From: Pseudomonadota bacterium
GTDB lineage: Bacteria; Pseudomonadota; Gammaproteobacteria; Burkholderiales; Methylophilaceae
Direction of reading: 5' to 3'
Length of the DNA: 64,000 nucleotides
Assembly (NCBI GenBank): GCA_020053735.1
Contig: JAGVMP010000009.1
Span: 124,001 to 188,000 of the forward strand
The first letter of the stretch is position 1. Each line of letters starts with the position of its first letter. Below are positions 37,464 through 46,550 of this stretch, piece after piece. The notes under the pieces were generated by a model. The model was given only the letters and a program-made list of their open reading frames with translations, ran no database searches and had not been told where the DNA came from. A program made the translations under genes and the position numbers.

Positions 37464-38540
37464 CAGCCTTTCGTCACTATGCCAATTAAGAAAATATTTG
37501 TATGCGAGTTTATCACTGGCGGTGGCTTGTGTGATGAAACGCTGCCAGAAAGCCTAGTAAAAGAGGGCACGTTGATACGCGATGCACTACTGCAGGACTT
37601 GAGCGAATTATCATACGAAGTAAGTACTACTTACGATGTGCGTTTCGATGCGCCTGTGCTATGCGCTACTTGCGTTGCGGTTAACAAAAATGACGATGTT
37701 TGGCAGATTTGGCAATTGCAAATGCAGGCCGCCGATGCGGTGTGGTTGATTGCGCCAGAAACCGGCGACATCTTAAAAAAACTTACCCAAATGGCCGAAG
37801 AACCTAAATTGAATGGCCTGCAACCGCAAGGGTTGTCCCCGCAGAATATACCAGCTAAAGCTGGTTATTCGTACGTGAAAGGCCCGCTGGTATTGGGTTG
37901 TGGGACTGCCTCTATTGAAGTCACCAGTAATAAAATGGCCACCTATCTAGCTTTGGAAGCTGCTGGCATCCCTAGCATTCCTACATATAACTTTGAAGAT
38001 TGGCCAAAAAGGCATTGGATTTGGTTGGCAAAACCCAATGACGGAGTGGGTTGCAGCGATACCGCTTGTTTTAATAACCCCGATGATTTAGAAGATTGGA
38101 TTGAAGACAACCACAAGCAAATGACACACGTGATTCAGGCTTTTCAGCCAGGTGAGGCGGCCAGTATTTCGTGCGTCATGCGACACGGAAAAGCACAATT
38201 ATTAAGTTGCAACACTCAACATATAGAGATTAATAATCAAATGCTTAGTTATGCGGGTGGGATGGTCAATGGCATGCGCGATTATTGGCCTCAATTTGAG
38301 TTTATTGCCAACAAAATAGCGCAAATGTTACCTAGCTTGGCAGGTTATGTCGGTATTGATGTAATTGTGGATGATGACGAAATTATTGTGGTGGAAATTA
38401 ACCCACGTCTCACCACCACCTATGCGGGTATGCGCGAATCTATCAGCGCCAACCCAGCTGAGTTGGTTATCAATACGCTGACAAATCCTGATTTTGTATG
38501 GCCCACCTTACAAAGAAATTTAGTGAGTATCGATGTTTAA
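37455..38540 (+). CDS. ATP-grasp protein, tyramine--L-glutamate ligase (MfnD)-like; carries an in-frame repeat
   Basis: KIFVCEFITGGGLCDETLPESLVKEGTLIRDALLQDL; GYVGIDVIVDDDEIIVVEINPRLTTTYAGMR. Confidence 0.8.
   Translation: MQHQPFVTMPIKKIFVCEFITGGGLCDETLPESLVKEGTLIRDALLQDLSELSYEVSTTYDVRFDAPVLCATCVAVNKNDDVWQIWQLQMQAADAVWLIAPETGDILKKLTQMAEEPKLNGLQPQGLSPQNIPAKAGYSYVKGPLVLGCGTASIEVTSNKMATYLALEAAGIPSIPTYNFEDWPKRHWIWLAKPNDGVGCSDTACFNNPDDLEDWIEDNHKQMTHVIQAFQPGEAASISCVMRHGKAQLLSCNTQHIEINNQMLSYAGGMVNGMRDYWPQFEFIANKIAQMLPSLAGYVGIDVIVDDDEIIVVEINPRLTTTYAGMRESISANPAELVINTLTNPDFVWPTLQRNLVSIDV
37815..37883 (+). repeat. Palindromic repeat family, long form, in frame in MfnD-like gene
   Basis: ggcctgcaaccgcaagggttgtccccgcagaatataccagctaaagctggttattcgtacgtgaaaggc. 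Confidence 0.93.
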
Positions 38541-39594
38541 CGTGGTCGGTTGGGATATTGGCGGCGCGCACTTAAAAGCGGTGTTGCTTGATGCTAAAGG
38601 GCATGTCATCAGTAGCATTCAATTGCCTTGCCCACTGTGGAAAGGACTTGATTTTTTACAGCGAGGGATTTTAGATGCCTTGCAAGCCTTGAGTATAAAG
38701 CCTTCCAGCGCATGCCATGCGATTACCATGACTGGCGAGCTGGTGGATTTGTTTGAAAATCGGCACCACGGCGTGTGTAAAATTGCCAAGGTTGCAACCG
38801 ATTTACTAGGTGAACAGGCGCTATTTTATGCGGCCAATATGGGTTTTGTGCCATTACAAGGTGTTGCTGAAGTAACGAGAAACATTGCATCAACCAACTG
38901 GCACGCCAGCGCCAGCGCGCTTGCTCTACATGTGCAGGATGCGCTGTTTGTCGATATTGGCAGTACGACGACTGATATTATTGCTATTGAGGGTGGTAAA
39001 GTAATCAGCGACGGTTTGTCAGACGCCCATCGCTTAGCAGCAGATAATCTGGTTTATACAGGCGTGGTGCGCACGCCAGTGATGGCCTTGGCACAAAAGC
39101 TGAGTTTTGAAGGCAGCAAAATCAATGTGGTGGCAGAATATTTTGCCACGATGGCTGATGTGTATCGACTCACAGGCGAACTTTTACCGGAATATGACAT
39201 GGTGGAAGCTGCCGACGGAAAAGGCAAAACACCGCTAGAAACTGCCCGAAGACTGGCTAGAATGATTGGGCATGACGTAGAAGCATCTGATGATAGTAAA
39301 AAGTGGATTAAGCTGGCATTGACTTGTCGTAGCCTGCAAATACTACAAATTAAAACTGCCATGCTAAAGCAATTGAAACCGAATATGACAATTATTGGTG
39401 CAGGAGCAGGCAGTTTTTTGGTCAAAGCCATTGCAGATGATTTGGTGTGTCGCTTTATCCCTGTCTGTGACCTATTATCTGTGGGGTCTGCGGAGCGGCT
39501 TGATTTGGAAGCCCAACACGATATTGAAGTGTGTTTCCCTGCCTACGCTGTGGCGTATTTGCGCGTAAAATCCGTATTTGCACATAAAATATAA
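38533..39594 (+). CDS. H4MPT-linked C1 transfer pathway protein, MfnF-like (hydantoinase/ASKHA fold)
   Basis: VVGWDIGGAHLKAVLLDAKG, LFVDIGSTTTDIIAIEGGKV. Confidence 0.85.
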   Translation: MFNVVGWDIGGAHLKAVLLDAKGHVISSIQLPCPLWKGLDFLQRGILDALQALSIKPSSACHAITMTGELVDLFENRHHGVCKIAKVATDLLGEQALFYAANMGFVPLQGVAEVTRNIASTNWHASASALALHVQDALFVDIGSTTTDIIAIEGGKVISDGLSDAHRLAADNLVYTGVVRTPVMALAQKLSFEGSKINVVAEYFATMADVYRLTGELLPEYDMVEAADGKGKTPLETARRLARMIGHDVEASDDSKKWIKLALTCRSLQILQIKTAMLKQLKPNMTIIGAGAGSFLVKAIADDLVCRFIPVCDLLSVGSAERLDLEAQHDIEVCFPAYAVAYLRVKSVFAHKI

Positions 39595-39597
39595 GCC

Positions 39598-41040
39598 ATG
39601 TTAATTCACCAATTGCCGTATCACCATGACAGCAGCCTGCTATTTGAGCGCATTGCGCATCAACCATGGGCGATATTGCTTGATAGTGGCCAGATGTTGG
39701 ATGCGAATACTGGCAAGCCTGGCAGCCAATATGGGCGCTACGATATTATGGTGGCAGAGCCGTTTATGACGCTGGTGACCAAGGGCCAAAACACTGAAGT
39801 CACTGAAATAACGCAGCACAATCAAGTCATTACATCTGCTGAAAATCCATTTGAACTCTTAAAAAAAACGTTAAGCCAACTTCCTGCGCCACAAACCCTA
39901 TTCCCGTTTGCTGGCGGGACTTTTCCATTTTCTGGCGGCGCCTTGGGTTATTTTTCTTACGATTTAGGCCGTTGCCTAGAAAAACTGCCAAGCCTAGCGC
40001 AAGATGACATGCAGCTGCCAGAAATGATGCTAGGTATTTACGATTGGGCAATTGTGGTTGATCACCGCGAAAAAACGAGTCATCTCGTCAGCCATGGTTT
40101 TTGTGAATCCACTAAAGCAAACTGGGGTAGTTTGTGCGTGCGTTTTGAATCGTTTAATCAAGTAAAAATGCATGAAAATCCATTTCTGGTGACATCATCT
40201 GTGCAATCTAACTTAGCAGAGCCTGCATATAAGCGTGCTTTTGCTAAAATTAAAGCTTACATTACAGCTGGCGATTGTTACCAAGTGAATTTAGCACAGC
40301 GTTTCAGCGCTAAAGTGCAGGGCGATGCGTGGGCAATGTATAAACAACTACGTCAAACTAGCCCCGCACCGTTTATGGCTTATATGCAAATGCCATCAAA
40401 CAATGGCGAGCAGTTTCAGGTGCTTTCTAATTCGCCAGAGCGCTTTATTCAAGTCAGCGGCAAGCATGTAGAAACGCGTCCGATTAAAGGCACGCGGCCA
40501 CGCTCTGGCAATGCCAAGCAAGATTTAGCTTACTCAAATGAGCTATTGACGAGCACAAAAGATAAGGCCGAGAATGTGATGATAGTAGATTTGTTGCGCA
40601 ACGATTTAAGTAAAAGTTGTGAAATTGGCAGTGTGCAGGTGAATAAACTTTTCCAACTGCAAAGCTTTGCGAATGTGCATCATCTAGTTAGCATTGTGGT
40701 GGGCAAGCTTAAGGCTGATAAAACTGCAGTGGACGTGTTGCGTGATAGCTTTCCAGGTGGCTCAATTACAGGGGCACCGAAACTACGCGCTATGCAAATT
40801 ATTGAGGAGCTGGAACCGCACAGGCGTGCCGTTTATTGTGGGGCCATTGGGTATATTGGTTTTGATGGAAACATGGATACCAATATCGCGATTCGCACAG
40901 CCACCATTTGTAAAAATTTGTTAAGTTTTTACGCTGGAGGCGGTATAGTGGCAGATTCGGATGCATCAAAAGAATACGCCGAAACATTAGATAAAGCATC
41001 AAGCTTGATCTCAATAATAAAGTTGTTTACGAGGCTCTGA
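39598..41040 (+). CDS. pabB: Aminodeoxychorismate synthase component I
   Basis: Chorismate-binding: NPFPGGSITGAPKLRAM-type motif (RDSFPGGSITGAPKLRAMQIIEELEPHRRAVYCGAIGYIG), LSNSPERFIQVSGKHVETRPIKGTRPR. Confidence 0.93.
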   Translation: MLIHQLPYHHDSSLLFERIAHQPWAILLDSGQMLDANTGKPGSQYGRYDIMVAEPFMTLVTKGQNTEVTEITQHNQVITSAENPFELLKKTLSQLPAPQTLFPFAGGTFPFSGGALGYFSYDLGRCLEKLPSLAQDDMQLPEMMLGIYDWAIVVDHREKTSHLVSHGFCESTKANWGSLCVRFESFNQVKMHENPFLVTSSVQSNLAEPAYKRAFAKIKAYITAGDCYQVNLAQRFSAKVQGDAWAMYKQLRQTSPAPFMAYMQMPSNNGEQFQVLSNSPERFIQVSGKHVETRPIKGTRPRSGNAKQDLAYSNELLTSTKDKAENVMIVDLLRNDLSKSCEIGSVQVNKLFQLQSFANVHHLVSIVVGKLKADKTAVDVLRDSFPGGSITGAPKLRAMQIIEELEPHRRAVYCGAIGYIGFDGNMDTNIAIRTATICKNLLSFYAGGGIVADSDASKEYAETLDKASSLISIIKLFTRL

Positions 41041-41157
41041 TTAGGCTTCTTAACTATGAATAAAAACAATAACAACCCAGCACCATATTTAAGGGTAAAA
41101 ATAATAACATTAACTGAAATTTCGATGCTGTATCGAAATGGATAATCAGGAGCACAT

Positions 41158-41799
41158 TTGAAAATGAAATTCAAAGGTGAATCCATGTGGGTAGTAAAAA
41201 TTGGCGGCAGCTTATTAGGTTCGCCTGAATTAGCGCGTTGGCTAGATATATTTGTAAAATTTAGCGATGGTAAAGTTATCATTGTGCCGGGCGGAGGTGT
41301 GTTTGCCGACGCTGTGCGCGAAGCACAAAAAATATCCAACATGAGTGACGAAACTGCGCATAAGCTAGCATTGCTGGCGATGGACCAATTTGGGCATTTA
41401 TTACATAGCTTAAATCCAAAGTTAGCCACTGCATCGACTGAGTTGGAAATTGATGAGCGTACATGGCAGCATCGCGCTATCGTCTGGCTGCCAAGCCATA
41501 TGGTGCTTGGAGATGATTCTATTCCCAAAAATTGGGATGTGACATCAGATAGTATCGCGGCATGGTTAGCAGAAAAATTAGATGCCACGCATTTGATTTT
41601 GCTAAAATCAGATAAGCCTGACGAACCAAAACTTTGTTTAAAAGCCATCACAAACAATGGCTTGGTGGATTTTGAGTTTCAAAACTTCGTGCGTAATAAG
41701 TTGTTTTCAACGTGGTTGGTCAATAAATCCGATTTCGAACACTTTGAAGACGGCACTTGTGGCATTAAGCTTGCAGAAATTGCCTCTGCTGTGCATTAA
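41158..41799 (+). CDS. Amino acid kinase family protein, MfnE-like (methylofuran biosynthesis); ATG at 41164 or 41185 also possible
   Basis: WVVKIGGSLLGSPELARWLD...VIIVPGGGVFADAVREAQ...THLILLKSDKP. Confidence 0.8.
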   Translation: MKMKFKGESMWVVKIGGSLLGSPELARWLDIFVKFSDGKVIIVPGGGVFADAVREAQKISNMSDETAHKLALLAMDQFGHLLHSLNPKLATASTELEIDERTWQHRAIVWLPSHMVLGDDSIPKNWDVTSDSIAAWLAEKLDATHLILLKSDKPDEPKLCLKAITNNGLVDFEFQNFVRNKLFSTWLVNKSDFEHFEDGTCGIKLAEIASAVH

Positions 41800-41813
41800 A
41801 TTATCACCTGAAT

Positions 41814-42179
41814 ATGTCTAAAACCTACACCGAGCAACAAATCAACGAGCGGCTAGCGAACGAGTTGCCCCATTGGTTTTTTGAGGCTGGATGGATCCGC
41901 CGCAAATACAAAACCAGCGGTTGGAAATCTACGTTGATGGTGGTTAATACGGTAGGGCATTTGGCAGAAGCTGCTTGGCATCACCCAGATTTAACTGTTT
42001 CTTACGCGTTTGTCATAGTCAAACTAATGACGCACGATGCCAAAGGCATTACCGATAAAGACTTTGAGTTGGCCGCTAAAATTGAGCAGGTGATTGGCTG
42101 GCAACCGGCAGCAGAGGGTGGTGCGTTAGGAGGCACCCCGAATGACGATGTGCGGTTTAAGTATATAAAGTATGACTGA
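41814..42179 (+). CDS. Pterin-4a-carbinolamine dehydratase-like protein
   Basis: AEAAWHHPDLTVSYAFVIVKLMTHDAKGITDKDFELAAKIE (PCD motif). Confidence 0.88.
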   Translation: MSKTYTEQQINERLANELPHWFFEAGWIRRKYKTSGWKSTLMVVNTVGHLAEAAWHHPDLTVSYAFVIVKLMTHDAKGITDKDFELAAKIEQVIGWQPAAEGGALGGTPNDDVRFKYIKYD

Positions 42180-42198
42180 ATCGAGCCAATTTCGATGC

Positions 42199-42230
42199 GC
42201 TACAGACCAATATCCATGCGGCTTTCAGGC
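42199..42230 (+). repeat. Palindromic repeat family, short form, intergenic (convergent genes)
   Basis: gctacagaccaatatccatgcggctttcaggc. Confidence 0.75.
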
Positions 42231-42244
42231 AGGTCACAATAATG

Positions 42245-45200
42245 CTATATCGCTTCTTGCTTTTCGAATCTACCAAAATGCAACATAATCGTTGGCAAAA
42301 TCAGCAAATTTAATATCGTCGAAGTAATCAATCCGCCCACAATAATGGTGGCCATGGGGCCTTCGATCTCGCGCCCAGGTTGCCCGCTGCCTGCGGCTAA
42401 AGGAAGCAGTCCCAGTGCCGTCACTAGCGCTGTCATTAAAATTGAAGGTAGGCGTTCAGAAGCACCGCGGATGCAGGTTTCTAGGTTCCACACGCAGTTT
42501 TCTGCATTGACTAAATGTTGGTAATGCGACACCATCATAATGGAGTTGCGAAGGGTAATCCCAAATAGCGTGACAAAACCCACCAGTGAGCCAAGAGAAA
42601 TCCAGCCCCCAGTAAATAAGGCGGCTAGTACGCCACCAATTAGCGCAAATGGCAGGTTAGCAAAGGTGAGCAGCAGATTGCGCAGGCTGCCAAAAGCGAT
42701 ATACAGCATTAAAAATATGGCAACGCCTGCCAGCAATGAATGCACTACCAAATCTTCGCGCGATTTAGCGTTGGCTTCCGCCTCACCAGTAAATTCTAGG
42801 TAATTACCTGGGCCTAGTTTCAGTTCAGATTTAATCCGTTTTTTAAGCTCCGCAGTGAAGCTCGCCACGTCGCGGCCTTCCACATTGCTGGTGACAGTTT
42901 GAATGCGCTTGGCACCGGCGTGTAGTATTTTAGAACGGCCATTTTCTTGGGTTATAAACGCGACGTCTTTGAGCTTTAAAATTTTGCCATCTGAGTTAAA
43001 CAGTGGAATGTTGCCAATATCTTCTATGTCATCGCGCGCTTCTTCTTCGAGCACCACGCTGACACCCACTACGCGACTGCCAATATACACTTGTGCCACC
43101 GGCAGGCTTTCATGCGCGGCGCGTATGGTGTCTAACACATCGGTCGTCTGCAACCCCCATACGGCCAGTTTGTCTGGGCGCAGCCGAATCACTGCTTGTG
43201 GGGTGCCGGGCGGCGATTGCACCAGCACATCGCTGGCGCCTTTAATACTGGAGACCAAACCAGCAATCTTTTGTGCATCGCGGTCTAATGCGTCCAAGTC
43301 GTTGCCATATATGTTAATCACAGTGCTGGCGGCATAGCCAGAAATGGTTTCTTCTATGCGTTCTGTTAAGAATGTGTTGATGGCAAAATTTACGCCGACA
43401 AAGCCAATCTCCGCCACGCCATCGCCATCTTGGTCTTCTGCTTCACCGGCTAATTCTTCACGGATATCCGCCAAAATGCGGTCTTGTTCTTGCCCCGACA
43501 GCGTGCCGATTTCGATTTCAAACTCACTGTAATGTGTGCCAAAGGTATCTGCGCCATTCTGCGCGCGCCCCACCCATTGCGTGACTGATTTTACGCCCTT
43601 TATGTTGCCTAGTACTTTGGCGACTTGTTTACCTAAACGTAGCGATTCTTTCTCTGAAGTGCCTGGCACGGCGGTCATGTGCATAATGAAATGGCCTTCG
43701 TGCAGGGCAGGGATAAACTGGCTTTTAAATAATGGCAAAATACCAAGTCCAAGTGCAATCAACAGAAAGCTGACTGCGATGATGGTTTTATATTGCTTTT
43801 CGATTGTGTACAGCAGTTTCACGTAACGCACTTTAATGAATTTAATCATCGGCGGATCTTCTGCGTCTAAGTTAGCCCTACCTAACATCAAGTAACAAAG
43901 CGCGGGCGTGAGTGTCAGCGCAATCACTAATGAGGCTAAAATCGCCGTAATGTAGGCAAAGCCCAAAGGTGCGAATAACTTGCCTGCCACCCCAGATAAT
44001 GTAAGCAGCGGCATAAACACCAACACAACGATGATGGTTGCATAGAGCACTGAGCTACGCACTTCCATAGAGGCGTTGTAAACGACCTCATGAATCGGCA
44101 ACGGTGAGGCGAGGGTGCGGTTTTCGCGCAAGCGACGGAATATGTTCTCAGTGTCAATAATAGCGTCATCTACAACCTCACCTAATGCAATAGCTAAGCC
44201 ACCTAATACCATGATATTTAAGCCAATATTAAAATAACTTAACACTACAATAGCAGTGAGCAATGATAGTGGAATAGCTGTGGCCGAGATAAATGCAGTG
44301 CGTGCGTTAAACAAAAATAGGAACAGAATAGTGATGACTAAAATCGAGCCAATGAGAATGTCGGTACGCACGCCTTTAATCGCGGTTTCAATAAAGTTGG
44401 CAGGGCGAAACAAACCTTCATGCAACGTCACCTGCTCGTTCTGTAAGCCGGGTTTTAGTTCTTGCAGCGCAGATTCAATGGCTTGGGTAACCGCATGGGT
44501 GTTGGCTCCCAGCTGTCCTTGTACCGATAAGTAAATGCCCGTTTCCCCGTCTATGGCTGCTGCGCTAATGGAGGGCGCAGCGCCTTCTACCACCTTGCCA
44601 ACATCGCCCAGCTTAATGCTGAGGCCATTTTTATGGGTAATCGTGGCTTTGGCCAACGTTGCAGTATTGGTTGCTTGGCCTTCGGTATTGATAATAATGC
44701 GCTGGTTGCTATTTTGAATAAACCCTGCGCCCGAAACGCCCGTAGCTTTTTGCGTAGCCAAAACGACGTCATTGATATTAAGTTGATATTGCAGCAGTTT
44801 TGCTGGATCAACGTGTACCTGAAACTGCCGTACCTCGCCGCCAAATACGTTGACATCTGCCACGCCAGGAATCGACAACAAATGTGGCGTGATAGTCCAG
44901 TCGACGAGTGTGCGTAGCTCCATCAGGCTTCGTTTTTTGCTGGTGAGGCCAAATCCCAGCACAGTACTGGCGCTTGAAGTGAGCGGGGTGATATTGGGTG
45001 TAATGCCCTGCGGAATTTGGTTGGTCAGCGTGCTTAAACGCTCTGCTACCACCTGCCTATTTCTGTATATATCCGTATCTTCATTAAAAATCACTGTCAC
45101 AATCGATAGGCCAGGAATTGATTGTGAGCGCATATCAGCAACACCTACAGTACCCGCAATACTCGCTTCAATCGGTTGCGAAACCAAGCTTTCAACTAAC

Positions 45201-45376
45201 TCTGCCGATAGGCCAGGGGATTCAGTTTGAATAATAATCTGTGTAGGTGAAAATTCAGGAAACACATCTAAATTACTGCGGGTCAGGCTATAAATGCCAT
45301 AAAACACCAGTAGACTGGCTAAGCCAATGATTACACCGTAAAAGCGGATGGAGAAACGAACGAGGGCAGACATCAT
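42245..45376 (-). CDS. RND-family efflux transporter permease (CzcA-like)
   Basis: 1043 aa; VRFSIRFYGVIIGLASLLVFYGIYSL..., LGGLAIALGEVVDDAIIDTENIFRRL. Confidence 0.94.
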   Translation of the reverse strand: MMSALVRFSIRFYGVIIGLASLLVFYGIYSLTRSNLDVFPEFSPTQIIIQTESPGLSAELVESLVSQPIEASIAGTVGVADMRSQSIPGLSIVTVIFNEDTDIYRNRQVVAERLSTLTNQIPQGITPNITPLTSSASTVLGFGLTSKKRSLMELRTLVDWTITPHLLSIPGVADVNVFGGEVRQFQVHVDPAKLLQYQLNINDVVLATQKATGVSGAGFIQNSNQRIIINTEGQATNTATLAKATITHKNGLSIKLGDVGKVVEGAAPSISAAAIDGETGIYLSVQGQLGANTHAVTQAIESALQELKPGLQNEQVTLHEGLFRPANFIETAIKGVRTDILIGSILVITILFLFLFNARTAFISATAIPLSLLTAIVVLSYFNIGLNIMVLGGLAIALGEVVDDAIIDTENIFRRLRENRTLASPLPIHEVVYNASMEVRSSVLYATIIVVLVFMPLLTLSGVAGKLFAPLGFAYITAILASLVIALTLTPALCYLMLGRANLDAEDPPMIKFIKVRYVKLLYTIEKQYKTIIAVSFLLIALGLGILPLFKSQFIPALHEGHFIMHMTAVPGTSEKESLRLGKQVAKVLGNIKGVKSVTQWVGRAQNGADTFGTHYSEFEIEIGTLSGQEQDRILADIREELAGEAEDQDGDGVAEIGFVGVNFAINTFLTERIEETISGYAASTVINIYGNDLDALDRDAQKIAGLVSSIKGASDVLVQSPPGTPQAVIRLRPDKLAVWGLQTTDVLDTIRAAHESLPVAQVYIGSRVVGVSVVLEEEARDDIEDIGNIPLFNSDGKILKLKDVAFITQENGRSKILHAGAKRIQTVTSNVEGRDVASFTAELKKRIKSELKLGPGNYLEFTGEAEANAKSREDLVVHSLLAGVAIFLMLYIAFGSLRNLLLTFANLPFALIGGVLAALFTGGWISLGSLVGFVTLFGITLRNSIMMVSHYQHLVNAENCVWNLETCIRGASERLPSILMTALVTALGLLPLAAGSGQPGREIEGPMATIIVGGLITSTILNLLILPTIMLHFGRFEKQEAI

Positions 45377-45464
45377 ACTTTAATTCTTAATCCTAAATTT
45401 AGCACCGACGTCACATCGCTTGACGATCTGAGTCTGCACTAAAATTTCGATTAAATTATTCAAT

Positions 45465-46544
45465 TTAATCTTCATTCTCGTTTTTGATAAGATATTTAAA
45501 CTCTTCCGAAAGCAACAGTTGTGCGCCACTCACCACAACTTCGCTATTTTCTGCAAGGCCTTGGTTAAACCAGCCTTCATCCACTTCGGTATCGGTGCTG
45601 ATGGGTTTGCGGATAAATTGAACATGGTCTTTATCTTGCCCAGTTTTAAAGTAGGCCCATGCTTTGCCGGCATACCACACTACGGCGTTACTGGGGATGA
45701 CCACGCCGCTTGCGGCATTGCCGGCTGCAGATGCTTTGACTACGTTCACGCGCATGCCTGTGCGCAATAAGTCACCAGGCGCACTATAGTAAAAGGTTTT
45801 GCCAAAGCCGCTAATATCACTTTGGGTGGCGGGTGATATATATACGGCTTGAATAGGTTGCATTGATGCATTCAGGGGCGTCACATCGACGCTGCTACTT
45901 TGTTTAGGCGTGCCCGAACTGAGTGGCAAACTAATTTGAATTAGTACATTTTTTCTAGTTAGCAAATGCGCTAAATGTGGCGGCAAGTTATCGGCAAACG
46001 CTAAGTTTGCCAGTGATACACCCCATAGTAATTTAGTGTTGGTTTGTAAATTATTAAGCTGTAATTCGTTAGCACTAACTCTCGCTTTATCTGCTTGCAC
46101 ATTGGCTAGAGCAGCTTGCAAAGCTTGGTCTGACACATTTTTGTCATCGTCGTTAAGCGTCTTTAAGCGTTGATATTGTAGTAGATTGTTTGTACTGGCC
46201 GACTTTGCAATGGCGATTTCTGACTTCAGGCTCAAATAGCGCGATTTTGCTTCGATTAAACTATCAATAGCTATCACGTTACCAAAACTTTTAATCTCCC
46301 CTTGAAAATTTGCGCCATTGACTTTAACGGTCTGTATGCCACTGTTTTTCTGAGTTGCAGGCGTTAGGCTGACAATATTAATCCCTTCGTTGGTGCTTAC
46401 GCGGTTTAAGCTTTCAATTTCTTCTTCTTGTTCGTTTTGGTAGGCCTCGTATTCATCTTTGCCATAAAACACCAGCACCCAAAATAGGGTGACAATGAGT
46501 ACGGCTTGTAAGGCAATAACTAGTGTAGTTTTTCTATTCATCAT
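45465..46544 (-). CDS. Efflux RND periplasmic adaptor (membrane fusion) protein
   Basis: Single N-terminal TM, coiled-coil region, VVIPSNAVVWYAGKAWAYF; operon with RND permease. Confidence 0.88.
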   Translation of the reverse strand: MMNRKTTLVIALQAVLIVTLFWVLVFYGKDEYEAYQNEQEEEIESLNRVSTNEGINIVSLTPATQKNSGIQTVKVNGANFQGEIKSFGNVIAIDSLIEAKSRYLSLKSEIAIAKSASTNNLLQYQRLKTLNDDDKNVSDQALQAALANVQADKARVSANELQLNNLQTNTKLLWGVSLANLAFADNLPPHLAHLLTRKNVLIQISLPLSSGTPKQSSSVDVTPLNASMQPIQAVYISPATQSDISGFGKTFYYSAPGDLLRTGMRVNVVKASAAGNAASGVVIPSNAVVWYAGKAWAYFKTGQDKDHVQFIRKPISTDTEVDEGWFNQGLAENSEVVVSGAQLLLSEEFKYLIKNENED

Positions 46545-46550
46545 TTGACT

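Noticed and set aside
40929-41657. 242-aa minus-strand ORF
   Set aside because: Antisense to pabB 3' end and the mfnE-like gene, with no recognisable domain; both sense genes are well supported.
42540-45230. Multiple plus-strand ORFs over the RND permease
   Set aside because: Antisense to a full-length 1043-aa CzcA-like protein; no domain similarity recognised.
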